32,988 bases of DNA. It comes from Pseudomonas sp. HMWF021 (lineage in GTDB: Bacteria > Pseudomonadota > Gammaproteobacteria > Pseudomonadales > Pseudomonadaceae). Shown in pieces: positions 26,045 through 32,988 of the stretch. A program made the position numbers and the translations under genes. Every line of letters starts with the position of its first letter. Position 1 is the first letter of the stretch. The notes below the pieces were generated by a model. That model was not told where the DNA came from and searched no databases. It saw only the letters and a program-made list of their open reading frames with translations. Where the stretch lies: the NCBI RefSeq assembly GCF_003061005.1, contig NZ_QAIK01000060.1:1-32988 (forward strand), given 5' to 3'.

Positions 26045-27028
26045 TCAATGCGCTGCCGGACGCGGCTGCACTCCGAACTGCGCAACGATGTGCGTACCCA
26101 ATTCCTCAATAACCTCCGCCGCAGGGCGCTTGCCATATTTGAGATTGAGAATGACGTGGTCCACGCCGATTTCCTCAAGCGACTCCAGCAAAAAACGTAG
26201 ATGGTAACGTCCAAGTTTGAACCCCAAATGGATACGTGTGGGTGGCGTGGACGGATTCTCATCGAGATCGATGTACAGCGACTGAGTAAAGGGCTTGTAC
26301 ACAGAGCCACATTGCCTGGTGACCTCCAGCCGCCAATCTTCCACGACCAGCCGCTGCATATTCGGTATGCGTGGATAGTTGATCCATCCGTTGCTCTCAC
26401 GCGCGATCCAATCCAGTGACTGGCGACTGTTGCCGGTCACCAGCATTGGAATGAATTGGGTGGTGGGTTTCGGAATCAGGTCTGCGCCGTGCATTTCGCC
26501 AGTGCTCCAGTGGATGGGCTCAAAACTGGTGCTGTGGGCTTGCCGAATCACTTCGTAGTGTTCTCGAAAGATTTCTCCACGCCTTTCGGGATCGACACCA
26601 AAAGCCGAAAACTCCACCGGCCGATCTCCCGAAGCCACCCCCAGAATCAAGCGACCTGTGCTCAACTGATCGACGCTGGCTGACGCCTTGGCCGTGTGCA
26701 GGGGATGGTGCAAAGGGATGGCAATGGAAGCGGTGCCAAGCGCAATCTCCGAGGTATGGGCAGCCATATAGCCCAGGTACACCCAGGGGTCGAAGACTTG
26801 GCCGACATCGCCGAAGCCAGGGTCGCGAAGCGGCACGTCGCGAAACCAGAGCGCGCAGAAGCCCAGCGCCTCGGCTTGTTTAGCCAGTGTGACCTGGTTG
26901 AGCATGCTCGGAGTGTCCCCGTCGAACGCCTCCATGGGAAAGAATAATCCAAGGCTCAAATGCCCCTGAGTGAAGGTTCGGCTAAACCCTAGATGCTTCT
27001 GGTAAGGAACCGTGCTCGGCCGATACAT
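26045..27028 (-). CDS. Luciferase-like (LLM) flavin-dependent oxidoreductase
   Basis: This 327-residue protein belongs to the bacterial luciferase/F420-FMN monooxygenase superfamily. It shows GHLSLGLFFPMEAFDG, then LAKQAEALGFCALWFRDVPL, AIPLHHPLHTAKASASVDQL and STGRLILGVASGDRPVEFSA. These are the barrel strands that bind FMN. A later segment, IPMLVTGNSRQSLDWIA, also fits. The start at 27028 is preferred because TGAGGTC stands 8 nt before it; an alternative ATG at 27043 lacks a ribosome binding site, and the long extension to 27400 lies in repeat DNA. The substrate is unknown. It is convergent with the ABM gene. Confidence 0.9.
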   Translation of the reverse strand: MYRPSTVPYQKHLGFSRTFTQGHLSLGLFFPMEAFDGDTPSMLNQVTLAKQAEALGFCALWFRDVPLRDPGFGDVGQVFDPWVYLGYMAAHTSEIALGTASIAIPLHHPLHTAKASASVDQLSTGRLILGVASGDRPVEFSAFGVDPERRGEIFREHYEVIRQAHSTSFEPIHWSTGEMHGADLIPKPTTQFIPMLVTGNSRQSLDWIARESNGWINYPRIPNMQRLVVEDWRLEVTRQCGSVYKPFTQSLYIDLDENPSTPPTRIHLGFKLGRYHLRFLLESLEEIGVDHVILNLKYGKRPAAEVIEELGTHIVAQFGVQPRPAAH

Positions 27029-27512
27029 ACGGATTGACCTCATGGCAGAACGTGAACAGCGCCCCCGTTTCCAGAGGTGCTGCGGCATCGGTCGCTTTTG
27101 AACGACAGGTGGGGGACTGGGTCTGGCTTTTACCCGTTGCGCCGTACTGCTGGTCGTGTGGACCGGATTCAGGGGGCAGTTGCTGGCGATAGGCGCGGGT
27201 CGGTCCGGGTGGGTGTTAAGTGGACGGTCAAAGGAAGTCAGATCTCTCGGCTCTATACCACCAGATGGGCAAGGTGTTCGAGGAATCATTCTATAAGCGT
27301 AGGCGGTTTTGCAGCTCTCCGCCATATTCTTACAATCGAGCCGCTGCCGGGCGAAAGTTGCATATCGAAGACATTTATCGGTCGTTTCCTGCCATTCCAC
27401 AACGGCCGCTATTAGGCAACAGCGGTCGCTTGCCGATGCCCGCTTCTGGCCGATTGCTGCCTGTCGTGAAGGCCTGCACCGGCCCGAAGTTGACGGACTG
27501 CTTGGCTCGGTT
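27029..27512. other. 484-bp intergenic stretch with degenerate repeat
   Basis: No credible gene is seen between the LLM oxidoreductase and the VOC gene, although both strands give short or extended open frames. The stretch holds a second copy of the dispersed module (core 27445-27468) and related GGCCGCTATTAGG and GCGGTCGCTTGCC segments at 27400-27435. Its look is like that of 22180-23133. Confidence 0.6.
27445..27468 (+). repeat. Degenerate dispersed intergenic module, copy B
   Basis: This 24-nt core beginning TCTGGCCGATTGC agrees with the core at 22670-22693 at 20 of 24 positions in the same orientation. Neither copy carries coding sequence, and both lie in gene-free stretches that flank small accessory genes. 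Confidence 0.55.
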
Positions 27513-27944
27513 TCAGAACGGGCAAGCCGGTCTCTCCCCCAACCGCTCTACCAACCTTACGAGATAACCGTCGGGATCCTGGACGATGAATTCGCGCTGG
27601 CCTACTTCTACATTGTCAGCCCGATACCAGGTGTCTTTGCATTCTCGATAGAGTGGACATCCAGCCTCATCAAGTTTCTGGATGATGGGTGCGACAGCCT
27701 CAACATCAATCTGTAAGTTGATGCCTCTTCCAAACGGCTTGGCCAACGGCGCAGTCAGCCATTGCCCCGCGTCGGAATCAATCTGCTCAAGCATTACTTG
27801 AGCACCGTTCAAATCAAGATATGCAAATCCATCTTCCGGGCGTTGATAAGCGACTTTGAACCCCAGACGAGAAACCCAAAAAGCCAGGCTGCTATCCAGG
27901 TTGGTGACCATTAACTCCGGAACGAGTTTGTTACGTTCGAACAT
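27513..27944 (-). CDS. VOC-superfamily protein (bleomycin-resistance/glyoxalase type)
   Basis: This 143-residue protein has the vicinal-oxygen-chelate pattern: LVPELMVTNLDSSLAFWVSR for the first beta-alpha unit with LGFKVAY, DGFAYLDLNGAQVMLEQ, and a C-terminal REFIVQDPDGYLVRLVERLG. This fits bleomycin-resistance-like members that bind rather than transform a ligand, but other VOC activities are possible. The ribosome binding site is weak. The gene stands alone between two gene-free stretches in the accessory part of the window. Confidence 0.87.
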   Translation of the reverse strand: MFERNKLVPELMVTNLDSSLAFWVSRLGFKVAYQRPEDGFAYLDLNGAQVMLEQIDSDAGQWLTAPLAKPFGRGINLQIDVEAVAPIIQKLDEAGCPLYRECKDTWYRADNVEVGQREFIVQDPDGYLVRLVERLGERPACPF

Positions 27945-28139
27945 GAGATGACTTCCGTTTCAAAAGGCTCGTTTTGCGGATGGGCAGGTTCTGCACTGTT
28001 GGCTTCGATACCACGACGGGATCGTGGCGAGCGCGATGATGCACGCTCGGGTGGGAATTATCGAGTCGCGTTGACCGGAAGCTGCCCTACGCGAATGGCG
28101 GATAAAGAGGAACGTCTGTCGCTCTCGTTTAGCCCAACC

Positions 28140-29057
28140 TCACGCCAGCGCATCATCCTGATGTGACAGCGGCTGCACCGCCAGGTGTGGCGTTTCGCCG
28201 AAGAACTCGATCAGCAGTTCTGTGAGCACACGAATTTTGCGCGCAGGGTGCGGACCCGGCGGGCGGATGATGTAGGCGCCGGCCGGAGGGGGAGGATGGT
28301 TTGTCATGATCGGCACCAGTGCGCCGGATGCCACGTGTTCATGGGTGAGGCAGTCGGGCAGGTAGGCGACGCCGAGGCCTGCGGCCGCGGCGGCGACCAG
28401 GGCGATGCCGTTGTCGGCCTTGAAGCGGCCTTGCGGACGGACCGTGATGACGTTGTCGCCATCCATGAATTGCCAGGCTTCGGTGCCCTGCATGAGGGCC
28501 TGATGGGCAATCAGTTCGTCCGGCGTCTGGGGTTCTCCATGCGCGTTGATGTAGGCGGGGCTCGCGACGAGCTTGGTGTAGACCGGGCCAATCCGTCTGG
28601 CGATCAGATTGGAGTCCTGCATATAGCCCACCCGGATGGCGCAATCGTACCCCTCGGCAATGAGGTCAACGAAGCGATCGCTGTAACAGGTCTGGATGTG
28701 CAGCTGCGGATGCCGACGCGCCATTTCCGCCAGCATCGGGGCGAAGTGACTCGGGCCGAACGACAGCGGCACGGCCACGCGCAAGCGGCCGCGGAGGACG
28801 CCAGCGGGCAGGATCGTTTCCTTGGCGATATCGATCTCGGTGCAAACCCTGGCGGCGTAGTCCCGGAACGTCGCACCGGCCTCGGTGAGCGCCGCCCCGC
28901 GCGTGGAGCGGGCCAGCAGTTGCACACCCAATTCGGTTTCAAGCCGAGCCAGGCGGCGGCTGACGATCGATTTTGACACGCCAAGCCGCAGGGCAGCCTG
29001 CGAAATGCCCCCGGCATCAGCCACTTCCACGAAGGTCTGCAGTTCTTCGATATCCAC
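28140..29057 (-). CDS. LysR-family transcriptional regulator
   Basis: The 305-residue protein has the LysR winged helix at the N-terminus (DIEELQTFVEVADAGGISQA, then LGVSKSIVSRRLARLETELG) and an effector-binding domain of the periplasmic-binding-protein type. The start is taken as GTG 29057, which has AGAGGAA about 7 nt upstream; an ATG at 29117 adds 20 residues without family similarity. The gene is divergent from the isochorismatase-family gene (29237), the standard arrangement for a LysR activator and its target. Confidence 0.91.
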   Translation of the reverse strand: MDIEELQTFVEVADAGGISQAALRLGVSKSIVSRRLARLETELGVQLLARSTRGAALTEAGATFRDYAARVCTEIDIAKETILPAGVLRGRLRVAVPLSFGPSHFAPMLAEMARRHPQLHIQTCYSDRFVDLIAEGYDCAIRVGYMQDSNLIARRIGPVYTKLVASPAYINAHGEPQTPDELIAHQALMQGTEAWQFMDGDNVITVRPQGRFKADNGIALVAAAAAGLGVAYLPDCLTHEHVASGALVPIMTNHPPPPAGAYIIRPPGPHPARKIRVLTELLIEFFGETPHLAVQPLSHQDDALA

Positions 29058-29074
29058 GCTTGCGTTCCTCTTTT

Positions 29075-29093
29075 CGCGACACAGCACGTCGCG
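29075..29093. promoter_or_regulatory. Inverted repeat in the LysR/isochorismatase promoter region
   Basis: CGCGAC (29075-29080) and GTCGCG (29088-29093) are perfect complements around a 7-nt centre, 18 bp upstream of the lysR start. A second symmetric pair, CGCACGT (29156-29162) and ACGTGCG (29207-29213), lies nearer the isochorismatase gene. The positions suit an auto- and target-regulatory site, but no T-N11-A box is clearly singled out. Confidence 0.45.
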
Positions 29094-29236
29094 CGATGCT
29101 ACTACTGCGTCGAACATGGGAACAGCACAATGGATTTTCCGGGCATGGCGTCATTCGCACGTGTCTCGGAATCCATCACCCGCACAGGCTTCGGCCTGAT
29201 TCACAAACGTGCGTCACCCATGAAAAGGATTTACCA

Positions 29237-29884
29237 ATGGCAAGCGAGACTCTCCGCAACCCCCATACCGATCAACTACTGACCCCGGAAAACTCGGCGT
29301 TGATCATCATCGATTATCAGCCTGTTCAGGTTTCTTCGATCCGCTCGATGCCGCGTGATGAACTCGTCTTCAACATAACCAGCGTCGCGAAGGCGGCGGT
29401 CAACTACAACCTTCCGATCATCCACTCGACAGTCAATGTCGCGACCGGCCACAACAAGCCGCCGATTCAGGAGCTGCAAAAGGTGATCGGCCATCTGCCG
29501 ACCTATGACCGCACGTCGATCAACAGTTGGGAGGACACGCAATTCAAGCAGGCCGTCAAGGCGCTCGGGCGCAAGAAGCTGATCATGACTGCACTCTGGA
29601 CCGAAGCGTGCCTGACATTCCCGGTGCTCGACGCGATCCAGGAAGGTTATGACGTTTATGTGCCGGTCGATGCGGTCGGCGGCACATCACTCGCCGCGCA
29701 CGAGGCGGCGTTGCGCAGAATGGAACAGGCGGGGGCGAAGCTCATCAGCCGGGTGCAAATGTACTGCGAACTACAGCGCGACTGGGCGCGGGAAGTGACC
29801 GTGCCGGGCTTTCTGGGCGTATTCGAGAACTTCGACGGGTTCAACGCTGAAAAAGCGCTGGAAGAGGCGAACAACAAGGCCTGA
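29237..29884 (+). CDS. Isochorismatase-family cysteine hydrolase (YcaC-like)
   Basis: This 215-residue hydrolase has the family's catalytic elements: Asp26 in ALIIIDYQPVQ, the lysine region GRKKLIM (about 113-114), and nucleophile Cys125 in LWTEACLTFPVLDAI. EGYDVYVPVDAVGGTS and the C-terminal YCELQRDWAREVTVPGF resemble YcaC-type proteins rather than true isochorismatases. The substrate is unknown. The ATG at 29237 has AAAAGGAT upstream, while the open frame beginning far upstream overlaps the regulator and is not used. It is transcribed alone, divergent from LysR, and ends in a strong terminator. Confidence 0.92.
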   Translation: MASETLRNPHTDQLLTPENSALIIIDYQPVQVSSIRSMPRDELVFNITSVAKAAVNYNLPIIHSTVNVATGHNKPPIQELQKVIGHLPTYDRTSINSWEDTQFKQAVKALGRKKLIMTALWTEACLTFPVLDAIQEGYDVYVPVDAVGGTSLAAHEAALRRMEQAGAKLISRVQMYCELQRDWAREVTVPGFLGVFENFDGFNAEKALEEANNKA

Positions 29885-29901
29885 TTAGCGGGCAGTGGAT
29901 G

Positions 29902-29938
29902 AAGGTGTCGCTCGCGAAAGCGGGCGCCACCTTTTTTT
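29902..29938 (+). terminator. Rho-independent terminator after the isochorismatase gene
   Basis: A 14-bp stem (29902-29915 with 29920-29933), with one mismatch and one wobble pair, closes on a GAAA tetraloop (29916-29919). It is followed by seven T (29932-29938). It lies 18 nt after the stop codon and is the clearest terminator in the window. Confidence 0.93.
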
Positions 29939-30104
29939 CTGCTCCAGACGACTGCTTTTAATATCCATTCCGCCATTCTGGAGGAGTACAGCGGTCATGG
30001 TTATCGCTGAAAAACTCATTTTCAATTATGGCCGTTGTTGCTGCCACCAGCGTACCTCCAGTGCCAGCTGTTATCTGACAGCCGGGCCAGGGATGCCCAG
30101 CCGG

Positions 30105-32726
30105 CTAAATGACGCGACCTTTTTTCGGCGACGGATGATCCGCAGGCTCGGCTCTGGCGCTTTTCAACAATTGCGCAAACGCCGTCTTGTCGATCGGCCG
30201 GCTCATGAAATAACCCTGCACCTCGTTGCATTGATCCTTGCCGAGAATCTCCAGTTGCTCCTCGGTTTCCACGCCTTCGGCGGTCACGGTCAGGCCCATG
30301 GCTTTGCCCAGACCAATGATCGCCTGCACCACCGCGCGATCATTGGCGCCGTGACTGATCGAGGCGATGAAGCGCTTGTCGATCTTGATCCCGTCGAACG
30401 GGTAGGCACGCAGGTAACCGAGGGACGAGTAGCCGGTGCCGAAGTCGTCCATGTTCAGACGCACGCCCAGTTGCTTGAGCGCATTCATGGTGGCCAGCGC
30501 ACCGTCGGTGTCGACAAGCATCACGTTTTCGGTGATTTCCAGCTCCAGGCGACTGGCCGGGAAACGCGTCTGCACCAGCGCTTCACGCACGTCTTCGACG
30601 ACATCGCTGAGGGCGAACTGCGCCGGCGACAGATTGACTGACAACAGGATGTCCGCCGGCCAGGTGAGGGCGGTTTCACAGGCCTCGCGCAACACCCAGC
30701 GTCCCAGCGGCACGATCAGATCGGTCTGCTCCGCCAGGCTGATGAACACGTCCGGCCCGAGCAGGCCCTTGGTCGGATGCTGCCAGCGCACCAGGGCTTC
30801 GACCGAGACAATGTGCTTGCCGTCGACCGTATAGCGCGGCTGGTAGTGCAGGACGAATTCGTCGTTCTTCAGCGCACCGCGCAAATCACTTTCCATCTGC
30901 CGGCGTGTCTGGATCTGGTCACTCATGTGCGCTTCGAAATAGCACCAGGTGTTTTTGCCCTCGGACTTGGCCTGATACAGCGCGATGTCGGCGCAGCGGA
31001 TCAGTTCGCTGGGCACGAAGCCCTGACGCCGGCTCAGGGCAATGCCGATGCTTGCCCCCACGTGCAGCGGATGATGTTCGAAGATCAGTGGCTGGTGCAG
31101 GCTGTCGAGCAGCCGCGTACAGAACCGGTCGACTTCCTGACGGCTGTCCATGCCGTTGAGGACCACGACGAATTCGTCGCCACCCAGGCGCGCGACGATG
31201 TCGTGCTCGCGGGTGCACTCGCGCAGGCGACTGGCGACTTCCTGCAATACCGCATCGCCGGCCGGATGCCCGAGGGAGTCGTTGATCGGCTTGAAGTTGT
31301 CCAGATCGATCACCAGCAGCGACAGCGCTGGCGCATGTTCCTTGAGCTGCAGCGCATCATCCAGATAACGCGCCAACTGGTTGCGATTGGGCAGGCCGGT
31401 GAGGGCGTCGTGCATGGACAGGTGCTGGATTTGCGCATGGGCGGCGACTTCGTCGGTGATGTCACTGGCGGTGCCGCGATAGCCGCTCACGGCATGCTTG
31501 TCGAGGATCGGGCGTGCCGACAACCGGCAGTGACGTTGCTGCCCGGCATGATCGCGGTATGTGCAACGCAGATCGCTGGCATTGCTGTTTTCGCTCAGTT
31601 TTTTCAGCCACAGCTCCAGTGGCGTGGTATCGCACGACACCAATTGCCCGATGCCTTGCCCCAGCCATTGGGTTTGCGGGTAACCGGTCACTTCGCTGAA
31701 GCGCGCCGAGAGATAGGTCAGGCGCAGTTGATTGTCGACTTCCCAGATCCAGTCCGACGCCGCTTCGGCGACCGCGCGAAACCGTTCTTCACTGGCTTCC
31801 AGCGCATGGTTGGCTGCTTCCAGTGCCTGATTCGAGGCCTGCAGCGTGCCGAAACTGTGGTCGACGTAGGTCGAAGATCGCAAGGCATGACGCAAAAAAT
31901 ACGCGGTCAACAGCATCAGCACGGTCAACACCCCGCCGAGCGTTGGCAGCAGCGACCACAACAGTTGCTGGCCGGGGCGTTCCAGGTCCGCGCTGAGGCT
32001 GTAACCGGTGCTGTCCAGCGGCACCCGAGGCTGCTCGTCGCTGAGCGTGTCATCCGGCGCAAGTTTCAGGTTCTGCAGGCCGTAGGCAGTGCCGATCGCC
32101 TGCAGTTTGGCCGGCGTCAGCTTGTCGACGAACACCAGCACCGAGGTCTGTTTCGGATCGCCCAGCGGACGCTCGTCGTTGGGCAGAATTGCCGCAGCCG
32201 TGACCAGTGCCGGCGAGCCGTCGAACAGCGAGTAGGTACTGACCGGCACCGTCAGATCGGCCTGGTTTTGCACACGGTCGATCAGTGATGCGGCAGGAGC
32301 CTTGAGCAGAGCGCTGATGTCCACGTCCTCGAGTTGTCCCTGCACGACGGCGTACGTCGTGCGGCCCCGATCCAGTACAAACACACCGTCATAGCCGTCG
32401 CTGGTGAACAGGGTCTTGCCGATGTTCTGCTGGGTGTAGGCCCAGTCGGTATCGACCTGGGTGTGCAGGTGCTCATAAGCCGTGGTCCAGTCGGCGTAGC
32501 TGGTGATGTAGCTTTTGGAGGCGGCGATGCGATTTTCCAGCGCTCGGGCCGTATAGAAGCGGGTTTGCTCGACATCTTCGCGGTCCAGGCGAGCGGCAAT
32601 GCCGAGCAAGGTGCCAATGGCGGCCATCACCCCGACTATAAACAGCGCGCCGACGGCAAACGCCAGCCGGCGGGTGATTGCACTTTGCTGAGGCGGAACA
32701 GGCGCAGCGGGAGCGAAGACATCCAT
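30105..32726 (-). CDS. CHASE4-PAS-GGDEF-EAL cyclic-di-GMP signalling protein
   Basis: This 873-residue inner-membrane protein has a transmembrane helix at about 21-43, a periplasmic sensor (about 45-252) resembling CHASE4 with SYITSYADWTTAYEHL, and a second helix at about 255-279. A short coiled coil (LQASNQALEAANHALEASEE) comes next, then a PAS domain (about 312-425), a GGDEF domain with intact GGDEF at 515-519, and an EAL domain with intact EAL at 643-645, DDFGTGYSS and AEGVETEEQ. Both diguanylate cyclase and phosphodiesterase motifs are present, so the protein may make or break c-di-GMP; the net activity cannot be told. AAGGAC precedes the ATG at 32726. Confidence 0.95.
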   Translation of the reverse strand: MDVFAPAAPVPPQQSAITRRLAFAVGALFIVGVMAAIGTLLGIAARLDREDVEQTRFYTARALENRIAASKSYITSYADWTTAYEHLHTQVDTDWAYTQQNIGKTLFTSDGYDGVFVLDRGRTTYAVVQGQLEDVDISALLKAPAASLIDRVQNQADLTVPVSTYSLFDGSPALVTAAAILPNDERPLGDPKQTSVLVFVDKLTPAKLQAIGTAYGLQNLKLAPDDTLSDEQPRVPLDSTGYSLSADLERPGQQLLWSLLPTLGGVLTVLMLLTAYFLRHALRSSTYVDHSFGTLQASNQALEAANHALEASEERFRAVAEAASDWIWEVDNQLRLTYLSARFSEVTGYPQTQWLGQGIGQLVSCDTTPLELWLKKLSENSNASDLRCTYRDHAGQQRHCRLSARPILDKHAVSGYRGTASDITDEVAAHAQIQHLSMHDALTGLPNRNQLARYLDDALQLKEHAPALSLLVIDLDNFKPINDSLGHPAGDAVLQEVASRLRECTREHDIVARLGGDEFVVVLNGMDSRQEVDRFCTRLLDSLHQPLIFEHHPLHVGASIGIALSRRQGFVPSELIRCADIALYQAKSEGKNTWCYFEAHMSDQIQTRRQMESDLRGALKNDEFVLHYQPRYTVDGKHIVSVEALVRWQHPTKGLLGPDVFISLAEQTDLIVPLGRWVLREACETALTWPADILLSVNLSPAQFALSDVVEDVREALVQTRFPASRLELEITENVMLVDTDGALATMNALKQLGVRLNMDDFGTGYSSLGYLRAYPFDGIKIDKRFIASISHGANDRAVVQAIIGLGKAMGLTVTAEGVETEEQLEILGKDQCNEVQGYFMSRPIDKTAFAQLLKSARAEPADHPSPKKGRVI

Positions 32727-32830
32727 ATGTTCGTCCTTGATTCTCTGTCTGAATCATCTGGAACAGCGGCCTGCGTGCAATGTTCAATGTGTTTGTCGGG
32801 TTTGCACCGAGGCGGATTTCCCAAGCGTAG

Positions 32831-32863
32831 TGAATGCGCGGGGATTTTGCCTTGAATGCGCGG
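32831..32863. repeat. Direct repeat TGAATGCGCGG
   Basis: Two identical 11-bp copies at 32831-32841 and 32853-32863 are spaced 22 bp start to start, close to two helical turns. They lie upstream of the GGDEF-EAL gene (minus strand) and downstream of the partial gene at the edge, so they could be activator half-sites or chance. Confidence 0.35.
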
Positions 32864-32894
32864 TGGACATGCGATAGCCGGGAGCGATTGGTGC

Positions 32895-32988
32895 TCAGTG
32901 CGAAGACACGTACGGGGAGGGCGTGGCGGACGGGGGCAGGGCATACGTGGCCTTCATCCATGCGACCTCGGCCAGCGGCGTGCGGCCG
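32895..32988 (-). CDS. C-terminal end of an unidentified gene at the window edge
   Basis: On the minus strand the frame reading TPLAEVAWMKATYALPPSAT and ending PSPYVSSH stops at TGA 32897-32895. Almost every codon in it ends in G or C, the pattern of genuine genes in this genome, while competing frames do not show this. Only about 30 residues are visible, so neither family nor function can be given. Confidence 0.45.
   Translation of the reverse strand, partial: GRTPLAEVAWMKATYALPPSATPSPYVSSH

Noticed and set aside
27029..27400. N-terminal extension of the LLM oxidoreductase to 27400
   Set aside because: The added residues are not family-like, run into degenerate repeat DNA, and a good ribosome binding site supports 27028.
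30777..32288. 503-codon plus-strand frame opposite the GGDEF-EAL gene
   Set aside because: Shadow frame; the minus-strand gene has full, ordered domains.

Overview
The window looks like a chromosomal segment of a Pseudomonas of the P. fluorescens type. The support is high GC with strong GC3, REP/REPIN-type palindromes between genes, and a selenocysteine formate dehydrogenase locus whose gene order (fdnG-fdnH-fdnI-fdhE-selA-selB-selC) is, from memory, that of pseudomonads. This assignment is inference; no search was run.

Region 1 (1-8706) is a nearly self-contained selenoprotein module. The window opens inside fdnG, the catalytic subunit of formate dehydrogenase-N. An in-frame UGA at 82-84 is its selenocysteine codon and is followed at once by a bacterial SECIS hairpin. 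FdnH (iron-sulfur) and FdnI (cytochrome b556) complete the enzyme, and FdhE is its assembly factor. SelA, SelB and tRNA-Sec (selC, 7 nt after selB) decode the UGA. selD is not in the window.

Region 2 (8734-16914) is mostly ordinary chromosome: a REPIN, a class III aminotransferase divergent from a TetR regulator across an AT-rich repeat-bearing promoter region, a DUF502 membrane protein, an aminoglycoside-nucleotidyltransferase-like gene broken by a 7-bp tandem duplication, another REPIN, a DUF3313 lipoprotein, a small orphan protein, an OmpR-type two-component pair and a DUF2252 protein.

Region 3 (16948-20235) is a three-gene amine/polyamine catabolism unit (FAD amine oxidoreductase, XRE-cupin regulator, glutamine synthetase-like gamma-glutamyl ligase) preceded by three copies of TGAAATT.

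Region 4 (20236-29938) has the marks of an accessory region: gene remnants, degenerate dispersed repeats, an AT-rich membrane gene and many small redox or detoxification genes. It holds hchA translationally coupled to a LuxR gene split at a poly-G tract, a truncated FAD oxidoreductase, a possible efflux-protein tail, peroxiredoxin, a cytoplasmic DsbA-like protein, LtrA, an ABM monooxygenase, a luciferase-like flavin oxidoreductase, a VOC protein and a divergent LysR/isochorismatase pair ending in a strong terminator.

Region 5 (30105-32988) holds a CHASE4-PAS-GGDEF-EAL cyclic-di-GMP protein and, at the right edge, the likely C-terminus of another gene on the minus strand.

No CRISPR array, rRNA, integrase, transposase or phage gene was seen. 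The most notable points are the complete Sec module with readable SECIS and tRNA-Sec, two genes disrupted at slippage-prone repeats (GTGGTGC units and a G7 tract), and a redox/electrophile gene cluster embedded among degenerate repeats.
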